Part shown: positions 27,278-41,712 of the stretch, piece after piece
How the letters are laid out: each line of letters starts with the position of its first letter
How positions within the stretch are numbered: the first letter of the stretch is position 1
DNA from: Ursus arctos
Taxonomy: Eukaryota; Chordata; Mammalia; Carnivora; Ursidae
NCBI RefSeq assembly: GCF_023065955.2
Contig: NW_026622841.1
Span: 17,928,501-17,992,500, forward strand
Length of the DNA stretch: 64,000 bases
Direction: 5' to 3'
Notes under the pieces: model-generated
Databases searched by the model: none
What the model was told of the DNA's origin: nothing
The model's input: the letters and a program-made list of their open reading frames with translations, nothing else
Translations under genes and position numbers: made by a program

Positions 27278-27364
27278 AAAGAATTTTAATTAGAGTTGTT
27301 AACATGCGATATTATGGTTATATGTAAAACACCTATTTGCATTTTTACAGATTATGAATGTATT

Positions 27365-27530
27365 TAATATAAAGTGCTTACCACAGCCTAGGCATTGTTC
27401 CATGCACTTACGAATATTACCTCATTCCAAACTCAGAAAAACCCTATAGTCTCACTAATGTCTTCATTTCATCTGTGATAAAAGTGAGGCTGAGAAAGGT
27501 TAAGTATTCAAGGTGGTCACATACCTAAAA
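27365..27530 (-). repeat. MIR
   Basis: 'ccacagcctaggcattgttc', 'tgcacttacgaatattacct' and 'gtgaggctgagaaaggttaa' follow the reverse-complement MIR order. Confidence 0.75.
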
Positions 27531-27830
27531 ACAACCACTAGAGTCACCACCGACAAACATCTGGTAGTCTTACACCAGATATAACAATTATAGCACTTTT
27601 TGAATCTTGTTTTCATATCCTTCTTAAACAATCATGTATTGTCTGTCTTGACATGTATAGTGAGTATCTTATTACTAAGAATTTGGTATTGGCAAAAATC
27701 ACTTAAAATGAATCTACCTAAAACCTAGGCCAAATTTTCATAGTAAAAAGTTGTAAGTTTCATTGAGAATTTAACTTAAAAAGAAAAACTGATTTTATCT
27801 TATACTCAATATAACAGTTCAAAATTTTAA

Positions 27831-27870
27831 TTCCAGAATAGATTATTATAGAAAGGGTTGTTAGTGTAAG
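27831..27870 (+). repeat. Direct duplicate, copy B
   Basis: Second copy of the segment at 25462-25503, same orientation, about 2.4 kb away. It is followed at once by a local tandem duplication. Confidence 0.9.
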
Positions 27871-27879
27871 AAGAATTCT

Positions 27880-27920
27880 TTAGAAGAATAAAGAATCAAT
27901 TCAGAAGAATAAAGAATCAA
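27880..27920. repeat. Tandem duplication, about 20 bp x 2
   Basis: The unit agaagaataaagaatcaat occurs twice in direct succession (about 27882-27901 and 27903-27921, separated by a couple of bases). Confidence 0.85.
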
Positions 27921-28556
27921 TCAAATGATGAATTGGGGATGAAGTATACTTTTCTAGAAAGAATAAAACTACAACAGCATAATACAACTTTTCTTCAATG
28001 ACCACTTGACCTAGCAGCAGGATCACAAAGGTCTGATTCTGCAAAAAATATTCAAGCACTTCAACAATTCTTCCCAAGGCCTTTCCCAGTCCATTCAAAT
28101 TGTATTCTTTTGAAAGATCCGTCCGTCAAAATCCTTGCTAATTTTCTTTTCCGATAGTACGCTGGTCTAACTCTACCCAATCTTTATTTCTTATGGATTT
28201 GCAACTCCAACTTCAACTTGGAAAAGATCTGCCTTATGCTGTACTTGCCCGTCATCAGATCCCTATCTGCAAGTTGGCATCCGCAAACATAATCATGCAA
28301 CGGAAACAGATGCTACTGTTCAACAGAGTAGGAATTTTTGATTGGGGATTAATTTTTAAGAGCTCAGTCCATTAGAGAGCATTTAGATATATTCTTTTAA
28401 ACCAAACCCCAAACCCCCAAAGGAATTCAGAAAATGAATGCGTAGACTTCGAGGACCCCTTATTTTCACTTTAAATGACTCACAATTTTTTTGACAGGCA
28501 GTAATAAGCGTATCTGTAGGTTTTAGAACTTTTGTATGTAAACACGAAAAGCTTCA

Positions 28557-30580
<2,024 letters not shown>

Positions 30581-31614
30581 TTAAATATACCAAAATTTAA
30601 AAAAGGGTAAATGTGCTTAATTGCGTTATAAATGATTTCAATTTATTAGATACTTTACACAAATAATTATATCAAATGTAGTTCATTATAAATCATGTAA
30701 TTGGTACTTTATAAGAACTCTCAAAGACCTAAATAAAAATAAACTTCCACATAAAGCATATACAAATTCTCCAAGGAAAACATATTTCTAAACAGCCCCT
30801 CTAAAATAAAACATATTCAGGATTGAGAAAGCATAGAAATAAACATGTACTACAGCTGTAGACTTGAAACCACTTTCAGTTAAAAGGGCATTCACACAGA
30901 TATCGAAAGATAAGTTCATGTCTCTTAAGGCCTGGCCATCTGTGTATGACCACCTTTGTCAGTCAACAGAAATGTCTTCCCTTGTCTGTCACAGGGCCTT
31001 TAATTAATACTTATTGATCTCTTTTCTTACAAAAAGAATCAGATATTTAATCACAATCATAACTGAGAAAGTAACATAACACCCATTTTGAGAGGAAAAA
31101 TGAATTCAGACATTTCATAAAATAAAAACCAGATAATCCAAAATTGACATCTAAAGTATCATTAACTTTAATCTATGGGAATAAAAGTTATTTTTTCCAA
31201 GATTCTAGTCCATAATATATATGGAACTTGATTATATGAAGAAAGCAAACACTGCAAGCCACTGCAATATCTAAAAGTATCAGTATCCAGACATTCTCAA
31301 ATAAGCATTTCAACCCTGTTTTAAAGGTGTAAGGTGTCTGAAAAATATATACATAATAAATGCCTCAGTCTTCCCAAATCATGTATGAAGCCACTACTAA
31401 TCCACAATAATTACCATTATCTTCTGGGGATAACACTTAAAGACAAATAATCAAGAATGAATGCAAAAAACCAATTACCTACTACCATATACAAGGTGAG
31501 TTATCTGTGATCACAGAATTTTAACAAATCGATGTTTTGAAATAATCTAAACTGCAGTTTTCTAAAACAACAAGAACCCTATCATAAAATTCAAAATAAT
31601 TACTGGGATTGCTG

Positions 31615-31617
<3 letters not shown>

Positions 31618-31646
<29 letters not shown>

Positions 31647-31647
31647 G
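31618..31647. repeat. (GA)n microsatellite
   Basis: Roughly 14 GA dinucleotides following an A-run. Confidence 0.95.
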
Positions 31648-31785
31648 GAATCAGTGAGTAACAGATAAGCCACCTAGCTAAAGATTCATCCTTTCAGTAA
31701 GGAAATTCTCATCAACTGAGAATATATAATTAAATAATTAAGGTGATGAGCACACACATTTTAGATTCCAATTTATTTTCAATAG

Positions 31786-31860
31786 AAAATATATATACAT
31801 ATGTAGAGGAGATATATATATTTAATATATATATACTTTATATATATATATATATATACT
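31786..31860. repeat. Imperfect (TA)n tract
   Basis: AT dinucleotide runs with interruptions, longest pure stretch near 31838-31858. Confidence 0.9.
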
Positions 31861-32897
31861 TACACACACAGAAATATATATGTAAATATAAATTATAACC
31901 TAACAATTTCTTGAAGTGCTTTAATGTCTCATAAAAGTATGAGGTATATTTATGAGCTGAATTTTTATAGGCTAGTGATTCTCACCATGGTCCAAAATCA
32001 TCAGTTCGTTGTTTTTTTTTTTTAACTAGCAAATTACTATTTTTCACAACATCTTAATAAATTTGACCCTAATTAGTTTGCTAAAATCCAGTCTTGGCAT
32101 ACTAACCTTGTTCATGTCTATGACAGGGAAACCAAACAAAAAATGAGTTACACTTTTGCACTCCCAAGTTTTCTTTCCAAATGAGTGGTACTTCGAACAT
32201 GGGCTCTGTACTTTACAGATACTGTACCATTCTTTCCATTTGAATGGACTGGTAATACTGTTTTTTAGTGAAGAGTCAGAATCAATATGGATTACATTTG
32301 AGATTTTGTAAACTTCCTCCTTTTTATATTATACATACGGGTCAAGACAGAGCCCACAATGAAGACAGTGGATATAACTCAGAGCTTACAAGTTCCGTTA
32401 GGCTTCCAGGCAGTAAATATAATCCTATAATGGCTCTTGGGGAAAAAAGGTTTGTGGATTCCATTCACATTTTCAGAGTTCCAAAAATACTTTCAACTAG
32501 CATAACTCCACAGGGATAATATGATAGCCTAACTACATTTTAAAAATTGAAATTACGGATTTTTGCCTCATTCAGAAACAGAAACAGTAAGGAGGACAAA
32601 CAGGTGAATTCCTTGCAGTTTATAATCACTGGTGCTAATCAACATTCTGAAGACTTTTCAAATAATAATGTAAACAGACCCCTCACATCTCCTTCTAACT
32701 CCCTCTAATTAGTTCTAAAACCAAAGATCACACGGCAAACATCATTATGAAAACCAATCCACCTTTTAATACCTACTTCACATCAAAGATTAGTATCTTT
32801 GCACTTCTTCAATGGCATTCTAGATTACAAGAAACACAGTTTATACCAGCCAGCAGTAGCATTACATTTTCATAACTGGTCCTTATCACTGACATTA

Positions 32898-33320
<423 letters not shown>

Positions 33321-35494
33321 TTATTGAATAGTAATCACAGTGTAGTCAAATCCCTCTTACAACCAAAATCTATTTAATATTCTAATTTATCAATGTACTA
33401 ATTAATACAAAAACAGTTCTAAAACAAGAAGGCTACAAGGAAAAAATGACAGACATATTAAGAATTTGCAAAAATGTAATTCAATTTTTAAAATGTATCA
33501 CATACTGAAAAGTTTAAGTTAGTCTTCACACTGCCAATTACATTTTTCTAATAATTTATTTCCTATCCTTATGTGTAAATTATTTTTTGATATCTCAAAC
33601 CAACATCCACTGAAATCATTTCAAATTTCCACATTTTATAAAAATACAATTTAAAATCTGCCAACTTATAAAGAATACATATACTAAACAACTTTTGTGA
33701 GAAGAACCCTAACATCACTTCATTTTTAGTTTAAAAAATATTTTTATGATACCCATGTTTTATATTATAAAAGTAATTCTTGTGAATGTTCTAATCCTCG
33801 TAAAATACATGCAACAACCCCACCCAACCCCCCAAAAAGTTATGTTACCAGGAAAATGTTTCAGCTTAAATTATCATATGAAAAGGCAAAAAGACCGTAT
33901 GGCACACACATTCTACAACTGGAGGTCAATGTTAAGATTTAGAGGTCACCATTTGACACTTCCTTCCTATGGAGAAATTACCATATGTCATGCACAAGCA
34001 TCTTCAAATTAATCCCTCTCCTTTCTTCTGTCATTGAACAGCAATAGGTTTGGGCTCCTGAACAGATTAAGCATTGTCCACTGAATGATATGTTTGTTTT
34101 TCACACAGTGAAGTTCCTTTGTAACTACAGGACAGCTGCATGAAAACAACTTTTCATAATTTCCACACGAATGCATCATAATGTCAATCAGACACGTGTG
34201 AGGTAGTAAACAGAACTAAAAGTACATGAACAGTAATAAAAACCAGATAATCCAACTCCATAAACCCTAAAAACCACATCTTGCACACATGAAAGTCTCA
34301 TCTGGGAAATTATAACTGCTTTTATTATCAAAAGACCTGTTTTTTTGTTCCTTATGGAATAACAATAATTTTATAATGTTACGTTTACGAATGAAACAGA
34401 GCTTTTCGTAAGTGCACATTTCCTAAGATATAAGACTTCTGTAATCTTGCAATGAAATCTCAAATATTTTTATGTTCCATTGAATAAATTTTTCATTTTA
34501 AAAATAATTTTTAATTATAAATTCAGTTATTACAGCCTATCAAATATTCACTTCCTCATGCAAAAAAGTTAGTGAGCTGGGATGGTAGAGAGTAATTTTC
34601 AGGTTTTAGCTTTCAAGCCACCAAAATTGTTCACAAAGTTCCTCTGGTGGTTTTCAACAGCTGGAACTTTTCTATAATTTTACTTAAAAAAAAAAAAAGA
34701 AATTATTATTATCATCCCTGAAAAGGCCGTGTATCTGATTTTACTCTTAAGTGAGAGGACAGTAGAGTGAGAGGTGAGGAAATTCAATACAAATGAATAA
34801 AAGTTCAGGACTGAATGATCATTACCCTAGCCTGGTCAAGTACGTAGTGGGATTAAACTCCATCTACTGTAAGTCACAAGCATAAAGGAAACTAAAAATC
34901 TACTGAGAAACCTGCCAGAATGAGCCTAATAGGTCTTAATAGAATAATGTTCAATATATGTAAGTTTATTTTTAATGAGAGAAATAAACAGACTCTTTTG
35001 AGTCCTGTTTAAATGACAGTATATATAGAAAAAGCCATTTACATTTTACTTTAATAAATTCTGTGAGCACAAAAAAAAATCAAGACTACTGTAAGAGAGA
35101 TCAAGGAATCAGATTTACTATGCTTTAAAAATCTTGGCATCACCACCAAAAAATACTTCATTTAGACTACCTCACAGCTGAGACTGCAGAAACTAGAACT
35201 ACTTTTATAATTGAGAATATTCAAATTAACTCTGCTTGAGCTTTTAAAACTGTCCACATATAGAAAAATCAGCAGAAGAAATTTAAAAAGTACCACTTCC
35301 AAAACAAAAACCTCAAGGTTTAATGACAATAATAAATCTGAAAGAAGTCATATGTAGCGCTGAATATTGACAATTTACAGCATAACGTATAACCGAGCAT
35401 TTGGTTTCTTAAAACAAAAAAGCTGTGATGTCAATTATCAATTGGCCTCTCTTATTAAGGATTAGTAAAACGTAATGGCAAAAGTCTCAGCATA

Positions 35495-35699
35495 CGGGGC
35501 GCCTGGGTAGCGCAGTCGTTAAAGCGTCTGCCTTCGGCTCAGGGCGTGATCCCGGCGTACCGGGATCGAGTCCCACATCGGGCTCCTCTGCTAGGAGCCT
35601 GCTTCTTCCTCTCCCACTCCCCCTGCTGTGTTCCCTCTCTCGCTGGCTGTCTCTCTGTCACATAAATAAATAAATAAAATCTTTAAAAAAAAAAAAAAA
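35495..35699 (+). repeat. Can-SINE, full length
   Basis: Starts ggggcgcctgggtagcgcag and ends with an A tail of about 19. It has an exact 15-bp duplication aaaagtctcagcata at 35480-35494 and 35700-35714. Confidence 0.95.
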
Positions 35700-36929
35700 A
35701 AAAGTCTCAGCATAGCTTCAAGTGATGAAAGACGTGGCACAAATTCTATTATTTTACCTAGGAAAGTTCTTTAATTTTGTAGCTAGGAGCCTCTTCAACT
35801 ACTTACTATCACATGAAAAGACAGGCAAAGATAAACGAACTATGTGACAATATACACACACTCACATACGCTCTGGCCTCCCATTAAATAGCATCTACAT
35901 AGCACTCAATGTTACATCATCTTTGGTTTTCAGTTTTTGAATAGGTCTATTTCAGTCTTTGTTTGAAATCTGACTCTGAACTCCATTGTTCCCTACTGCC
36001 ACTGTGACATGATAAATATATAAAGGACAGAAAGGGAACATACTTTAGGTAGCAAGTTATTGGTCTAAACCTCATCAGTCTCCTGGTACATGAACACAAA
36101 TAGCCCTTTCAATACGTTTTTCAGAAGGGAATAAAGAAAATCTAAAAAGTTTTCTGTAAAACCAAATGCAGTGTGTAAAGAAGTTTTTCCAAATAAATTT
36201 ATTTCCAAATAAATAAATAAAATTATTTAATAATGAATCACTTTATCTAAAGTGTTACAGGATAATCACAAAACTTCAAGAGGAGAGGATAGAGAAGGAC
36301 GCATTCCACACTAGGTCTGTCATTCAATGTAGAGATCTTAGGGCAACATCTGCCTTTTTATAAATTTCCTTTGTGTCTACACTTTCATATCTTAGGGAGA
36401 CGAGTGTTCTCATCATCCTTTAAGTCAACATGAAGCATTAGGATAAATCATTAATCAAACATTCTAAGGAAAAAGGATATCCTTAAAATGCTATGAAGGA
36501 AGAGCACAGAAAGTCTAAGGACAATAGGGAAGTACAAGGTTCCAGGAAATAGAAAGGATAAGGACCTACCATAAAGCAGAATGAATTAATAGCCCAAGAT
36601 GGTGTTCTGACAGACATACATCAAGGCAAAATACAAAAGTGCTAATAATGTTTGAAAAATACAGTAACTCTACTTAACCTCCAGATCACCATTGGATTAC
36701 ATCAGAATTGGAGTAAGTTCAGATGTAATGACAATTTTACCTTGGACTATAACTCCAGCCAGAGTCCAAAAAATAAAAATTTTTTTTAAAAATCCTGCTT
36801 CTATAAAAGGTCTGCTAACATCTAAAATAAACAAATGAGCTAAGACCAAGCACCATGGGGGGAGAGTTTGTATTACAGTGAAAGATAAAGTGATAACATG
36901 AACACTAACTTGAATTGGACATATGGAGG

Positions 36930-37060
36930 CTATTCAAATTTTCTATTTCATTTAATTAACAATAAGCACCTATTATGTGCCCGATGTTGGGCTAAGCATA
37001 TAAAAAGTCATAAAGATTAGACAAAGATGCTGCTCTCAGTTACTCAGAGTCTGGCAGGAA
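36930..37060 (-). repeat. L2-type 3' fragment
   Basis: 'aataagcacctattatgtgc' followed by a decayed version of the L2 3' end in minus orientation. Confidence 0.55.
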
Positions 37061-37094
37061 AAGCAAATAACTAATTAAAATATTATCATCAACT

Positions 37095-37190
37095 GCACTG
37101 TCCTCTGGATCTCCTCCACTAGACAGAAGCTCCTTGAAGGCAGAGATTTGTTGTGTCAGCCTTAAGGACCCAGCACCTAGTTCCTGACAT
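37095..37190 (+). repeat. L2 3' fragment
   Basis: 'ctagacagaagctccttgaa' and 'aggacccagcacctagttcc' match the order of the L2 3' end. Confidence 0.65.
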
Positions 37191-37227
37191 TCTGACACTA
37201 GAAGCATCAAGAGAAGGTATCTATAGA

Positions 37228-37335
37228 TTCATTCATCTAAATATTTACTGACCGCCTTCTATGTTTCAGCTACTGTTCCAAGAACTTGTGCTAAATCAGT
37301 GAATAAAAAAGAACAAATGTCTGTCCTCTGAGCTT
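37228..37335 (-). repeat. L2 3' fragment, inverted relative to the preceding one
   Basis: 'aaatatttactgaccgcctt' and 'tgtcctctgagcttccaaag' give the reverse complement of an L2 3' end. Confidence 0.65.
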
Positions 37336-39284
37336 CCAAAGTCACAAGCCAATTTTCAAACTAAAAGGCACATATAAGTTCAAACACAAAATTTTAAGGA
37401 GTCTTGAGGTCCATCCATTGACCTGATATATATACTCCATATTTCTTGCTATAGACCCTGGAAAAGGATGATGAGAAATTATTAATTTATATAAATGATT
37501 CATGAAATAATTTAACAATGACTACCTCCTACTTCTACGTTTAGACAACCTAAATTAAATCCATTTCTGAAAAATAAAATAGCAGATACTGTAACATAAT
37601 CCTATATATTTAAATTGCTTAGACTTGTTTCCACACCTACCACTGAGTAAAGATACAGCTACTAACATAGACATAGGGTCAATCAAGATAGGCACTAGAG
37701 ACACAGACCAAAGACTTATGCCATAACATTATTGAATTGATCAAGAGAAGTACAGTATGTCAGAATGTAGATAAGCCTACAGCTATGGGGAGATTTAGGG
37801 CTGTATAACTATGAACAAAAATTTAGTTTGACATTTCTGATCCCTTTCTCAAGTGAGATGTTTTATAAAGTACACAATCGAGTATCTAATAAATAAAAAC
37901 TGTCTCTATCAAAAAGTACATGACTGTCAGTAAATGTTAATGATTGGCAAAGACTGAATTAACAAGCCCACTGCTAGACAAAATAAAGCTCTTGTGAAGA
38001 AATTATTTTCCAATGAAATACCCTGATAATGTTTATGAGAAATTATGTTAGCTGAACTATCTATATCATCTTCATTCTTAGACCCAAATGTCTATGAAAG
38101 GTCCAATCCCCAGCTAAAGTCTTTACTCCATATAGATTATTTTGCAGTTGAACAAGTATTAGCCAACACATAAGTGACAGTTTATCGAAAAGGACCATAT
38201 TCATCTTTGCAAACCAGCTTGAAAAATGGATTGTGAGTCAATGTGTACTGCAGTGGGAGTCAGGAAAAGAAAACATAAGCAAAGAGGAAAAAGTTTAAAA
38301 GCAAACCAAGCTAAGAGAAGTCAGAACAGAAAGACAAAAATATAATACCCTAACTGCTCAAATGTAGTCAGAGAACTCCGAGCTCTTATCTGTTCTCTTA
38401 CCACTTCTTACCCTAAACTAGTTGTTTATGTTCATGAGCTATCTACTAGATATATATACTCAAGAGAGTATACGTCATTCTAATCTTTCTAATGACCCAA
38501 AGAGAGTTGTTTGGAGAAAAAAAAGGACTTAATAAATATTTGTTAAAGAGATAATTACTCCATATTTTCAATATTCAAATAGAAAGTGGGTGTCATGATG
38601 CCATCCTATTTTATCACGTAACTCTCACTACAGATTGCTAACTTTCATTTACTTTAAAAGATAAGCATCTGTGTTGTTTCAAATGGGAATTCCTAACTCT
38701 ACTGCTTTAAATAAATGTTTTGGAAAAAGACTCAATCCTCAGTGGCCCCCCTCTTCCCTGCTCTCAAAACATGATGATTCATGAGAGGAGAAACGTTAAA
38801 GCATTCGAACTGTAACATCCTCAGACCTGACCAGGTGAGTAAATTCAATACCATAACAGTGGTAGAGTACACAATGCATCACGAGAATGTGACAAACTAA
38901 ACTGGATGTCTCATATCTGCTCGGATTACAGAGGGAGAAAAATGTAATCCAAGAAGAAACATCAACTACAAAGAATGATAATGAAGATGGTAATGAGGAG
39001 GACAACAAATATGTCTAACGGGAACTGATCTTAAATGAAGCTCTGAACTAACCAAATGGAGGAGAATATGCCCTGCCACTGATTTGTATTGTATAAGGTG
39101 GAAGATATTTTCAGTGAATTTAGAACATAAATACATGTTATTATAGAAGCACAGATCTAGAGTTAAAAGGTGTTGTTGTATACTAATCATACCACTGTAA
39201 CTAACCATATTTTAAACAAGTCTCTTACTTTTGTCAGCCTATTTCCATTTCTCTCTGAAGTAATGGCTCTAAAAATATTATATG

Positions 39285-39516
39285 TTATATACACTATATA
39301 ACATATATATAATATATATATGTAGCACTATATAACATATAAAAATATATATTATATATAAAATATTATATGTTATATACACTATATATACACTATATAT
39401 AGTGTATTTTATATATATAAAACAAAGAATTTTTATTTTATGAAGTAATAGTATATTTGAACATTTTAAAAGCATATAGTGTATGTTATATACATATACT
39501 ATATACATATATAGTG

Positions 39517-39560
<44 letters not shown>
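39285..39560. repeat. AT-rich palindromic minisatellite
   Basis: Dense, nearly pure A/T sequence with repeated 'tatgttatatacactatata' modules and a pure (AT)n stretch at 39521-39559. It is bracketed by two copies of a roughly 55-bp direct repeat (39421-39475 and 39561-39616). Confidence 0.9.
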
Positions 39561-39562
<2 letters not shown>

Positions 39563-40310
39563 CATAAAGAATTTCTATTTTATGAAGTAATAGTATATTT
39601 GAACATTTTAAAAGCAAAGGGAGAGGAACTGCCACTTCTGGACAAGATGGAATAACATGAAACAGATTTATAATTCCATCCAGAACAACTCCCCCCACCC
39701 CAACCAAATACATAAAACAATGGTTTCAAACCACTGGACGTCAAGTGATAATGAACTGAGAGTCAGGAGTTGGGAGACAAACAGCACTATGATTGCCCCA
39801 GCTTATTGTCCTGTGGAAGTTTCTAGACCAAGATACAGGAAGGAGGATTGAGGGAGAGCCCCACAGTTTCCCTGAGTTGAAGAGACAGAACTGAGAGTCT
39901 CAGGAAACCAGAGCAGCTAGAATCCATAGGACAGAGAGAAGAGAACTTCAAAGATCAGGTTCTTCAGATGTCCCCCTCGAATATTCAGAGTACTGATCAG
40001 TTCTTGTGTGTAAAGAAACTATAAGGTCAAAGACCATGTTGCTCCCACCAACCAGACTGGAAAATTAATAATTCATGGGGTACTGGACAGAGTACTCAGG
40101 AAGCTCTTGCCTCAGTAATGGGAAATTAGCCTTAGATAGAGCATGACTCCAAATGCACCTAACAAATCAAAAGCAAGACCAGAAAAAGATCAAACTGTTT
40201 CCAAGCAACTTAACTGCATCCAGAATATAGCTTACAAAAGAAAAAAAAAAAAAAAGATTTATAACAATATAAAAATCTTCAGTACTCAACCAGGTAAAAT
40301 TCAAATATCT

Positions 40311-40793
40311 TTTTTTGGTAATATTTTATTATTAACAAATTTTAAACAAATTTTTTAAGTTCCAAAAATAATACAGAAAATTCTTATCCTCCCCTCACCA
40401 ACCCCTCTAATGGAAGGATCTTACAGAAGTCCAGGACAATGATCAGACCCAGGAAATGATCATTAGTATATAACACTATAGAGCAAGCAACAGATCTTAC
40501 TAGAATTTTTCTGGTTCTCCACTAATATCCTTTTTTCTTTCTTTCTTTTTTTTTTTTTTTTTACTAATATCTTTTTTCTTTTTTTTTATAATAATTTTTT
40601 ATTATGTTATGTTAGTCACCATACAGTATATCCTTAGTTTTTGATGTAATGTTCCATGATTCATTATTTGCATATAACACCCAGTGCACCATGCAATACA
40701 TGCCCTCCTTAATACCCATCACTGGCCTATCCCAAATCCCCCACCCCCCTCCCCTCTGAAGCCCTCAGTTTGTGGACTCTGGGAAACAAACTG
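40311..40793 (-). mobile_element. Young L1 insertion with 5' inversion and candidate 3' transduction
   Basis: The whole segment is flanked by an exact 15-bp duplication aaaattcaaatatct (40296-40310 and 40794-40808). Reading on the minus strand it has four parts. First come about 21 bases that are the reverse complement of the L1 sequence normally found just upstream (a 5' inversion). Next is the L1 3' UTR terminus (about 40772 down to 40588), then an A-rich junction (40587-40530). Last is about 220 bases of non-L1 sequence with an AATAAA about a dozen bases before a terminal A7. This matches a transcript that ran past the L1 poly(A) signal. Confidence 0.85.
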
Positions 40794-41510
40794 AAAATTC
40801 AAATATCTGCCATTTAACGATGATTACCAAGCATGTGAGGAAGCAGGAAAGCACAGTACATAATGAAGGGGAAAAATCAATTAAAAATCAACCCCAAATG
40901 ACAGAAATGTCAAAACTATCAAGTAAGGGTATTAAAAGTTATTATAACTATAGGTAATACATTGAAAAAAGTTACATAGAGACAATGAGGATATAAAAAG
41001 ATACACATCAAAATTGTGGACATGCAAATCATAATATCTGAGATGAAAAATACACTGGTTGGGCTTAATACCAGGCTCGATAGTGGCAAGAAAACATGAA
41101 TGAACTTGAAGACATTGCAAGAGAAACTACCTAATGAAAACACAGAGAGGAAAAAAAATCCAAAAATAAAGCATCAGTGATCTATGAAACAATTTCAAGT
41201 GACCCAATGTACATGTAATTTGAGTCCACTAAAGAGAGAAGAGAGGAGAGAATAGAAAGAATATTTGGAGAAATAATGGTTAAAAAATGCTTTAATGAAA
41301 ACTATAAAAATAAGAAGCTCAATAAACCTCAGCCTCAAGAAACATAAGGAAAACTACACCAAAGCACTTCATAAGCAAATGGCCCAAAACCAATAACAAA
41401 GAGAAAATCTTTAAAACAACAAGAGTTATAAAGTATAAAAAAAAAATTTAAATGTTATATAGGAAAATACAGATGACATCAGATTTCTTGTTAAAAACAA
41501 AGCAAAAGAG

Positions 41511-41712
41511 GGGGCACTTGGGTGGCTCAGTCAGTTGAGCATCTGACTCTTGATTTTAGCTCAGGTTGTGATCTTGCAGTCCTGGGATCAAGCCCTGCTT
41601 CAGGCTCCACCCTGAGCTTGGAGTCTGCTTATCCCTCTCCCTCCCCATGCTCACATGTGCTCTCATGTGCACACTCTATGTCTCTCTCATGAATAAATAA
41701 GTCTTTAAGAAA
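41511..41712 (+). repeat. Older Can-SINE inside L1M
   Basis: Diverged full-length copy starting ggggcacttgggtggctcag and ending with a degenerate (AAT)n/A tail. Any target-site duplication is unclear because both flanks are A-rich. Confidence 0.9.

Noticed and set aside
39278..39713. Open frames rich in Tyr-Ile repeats
   Set aside because: Translation of (AT)n repeats.
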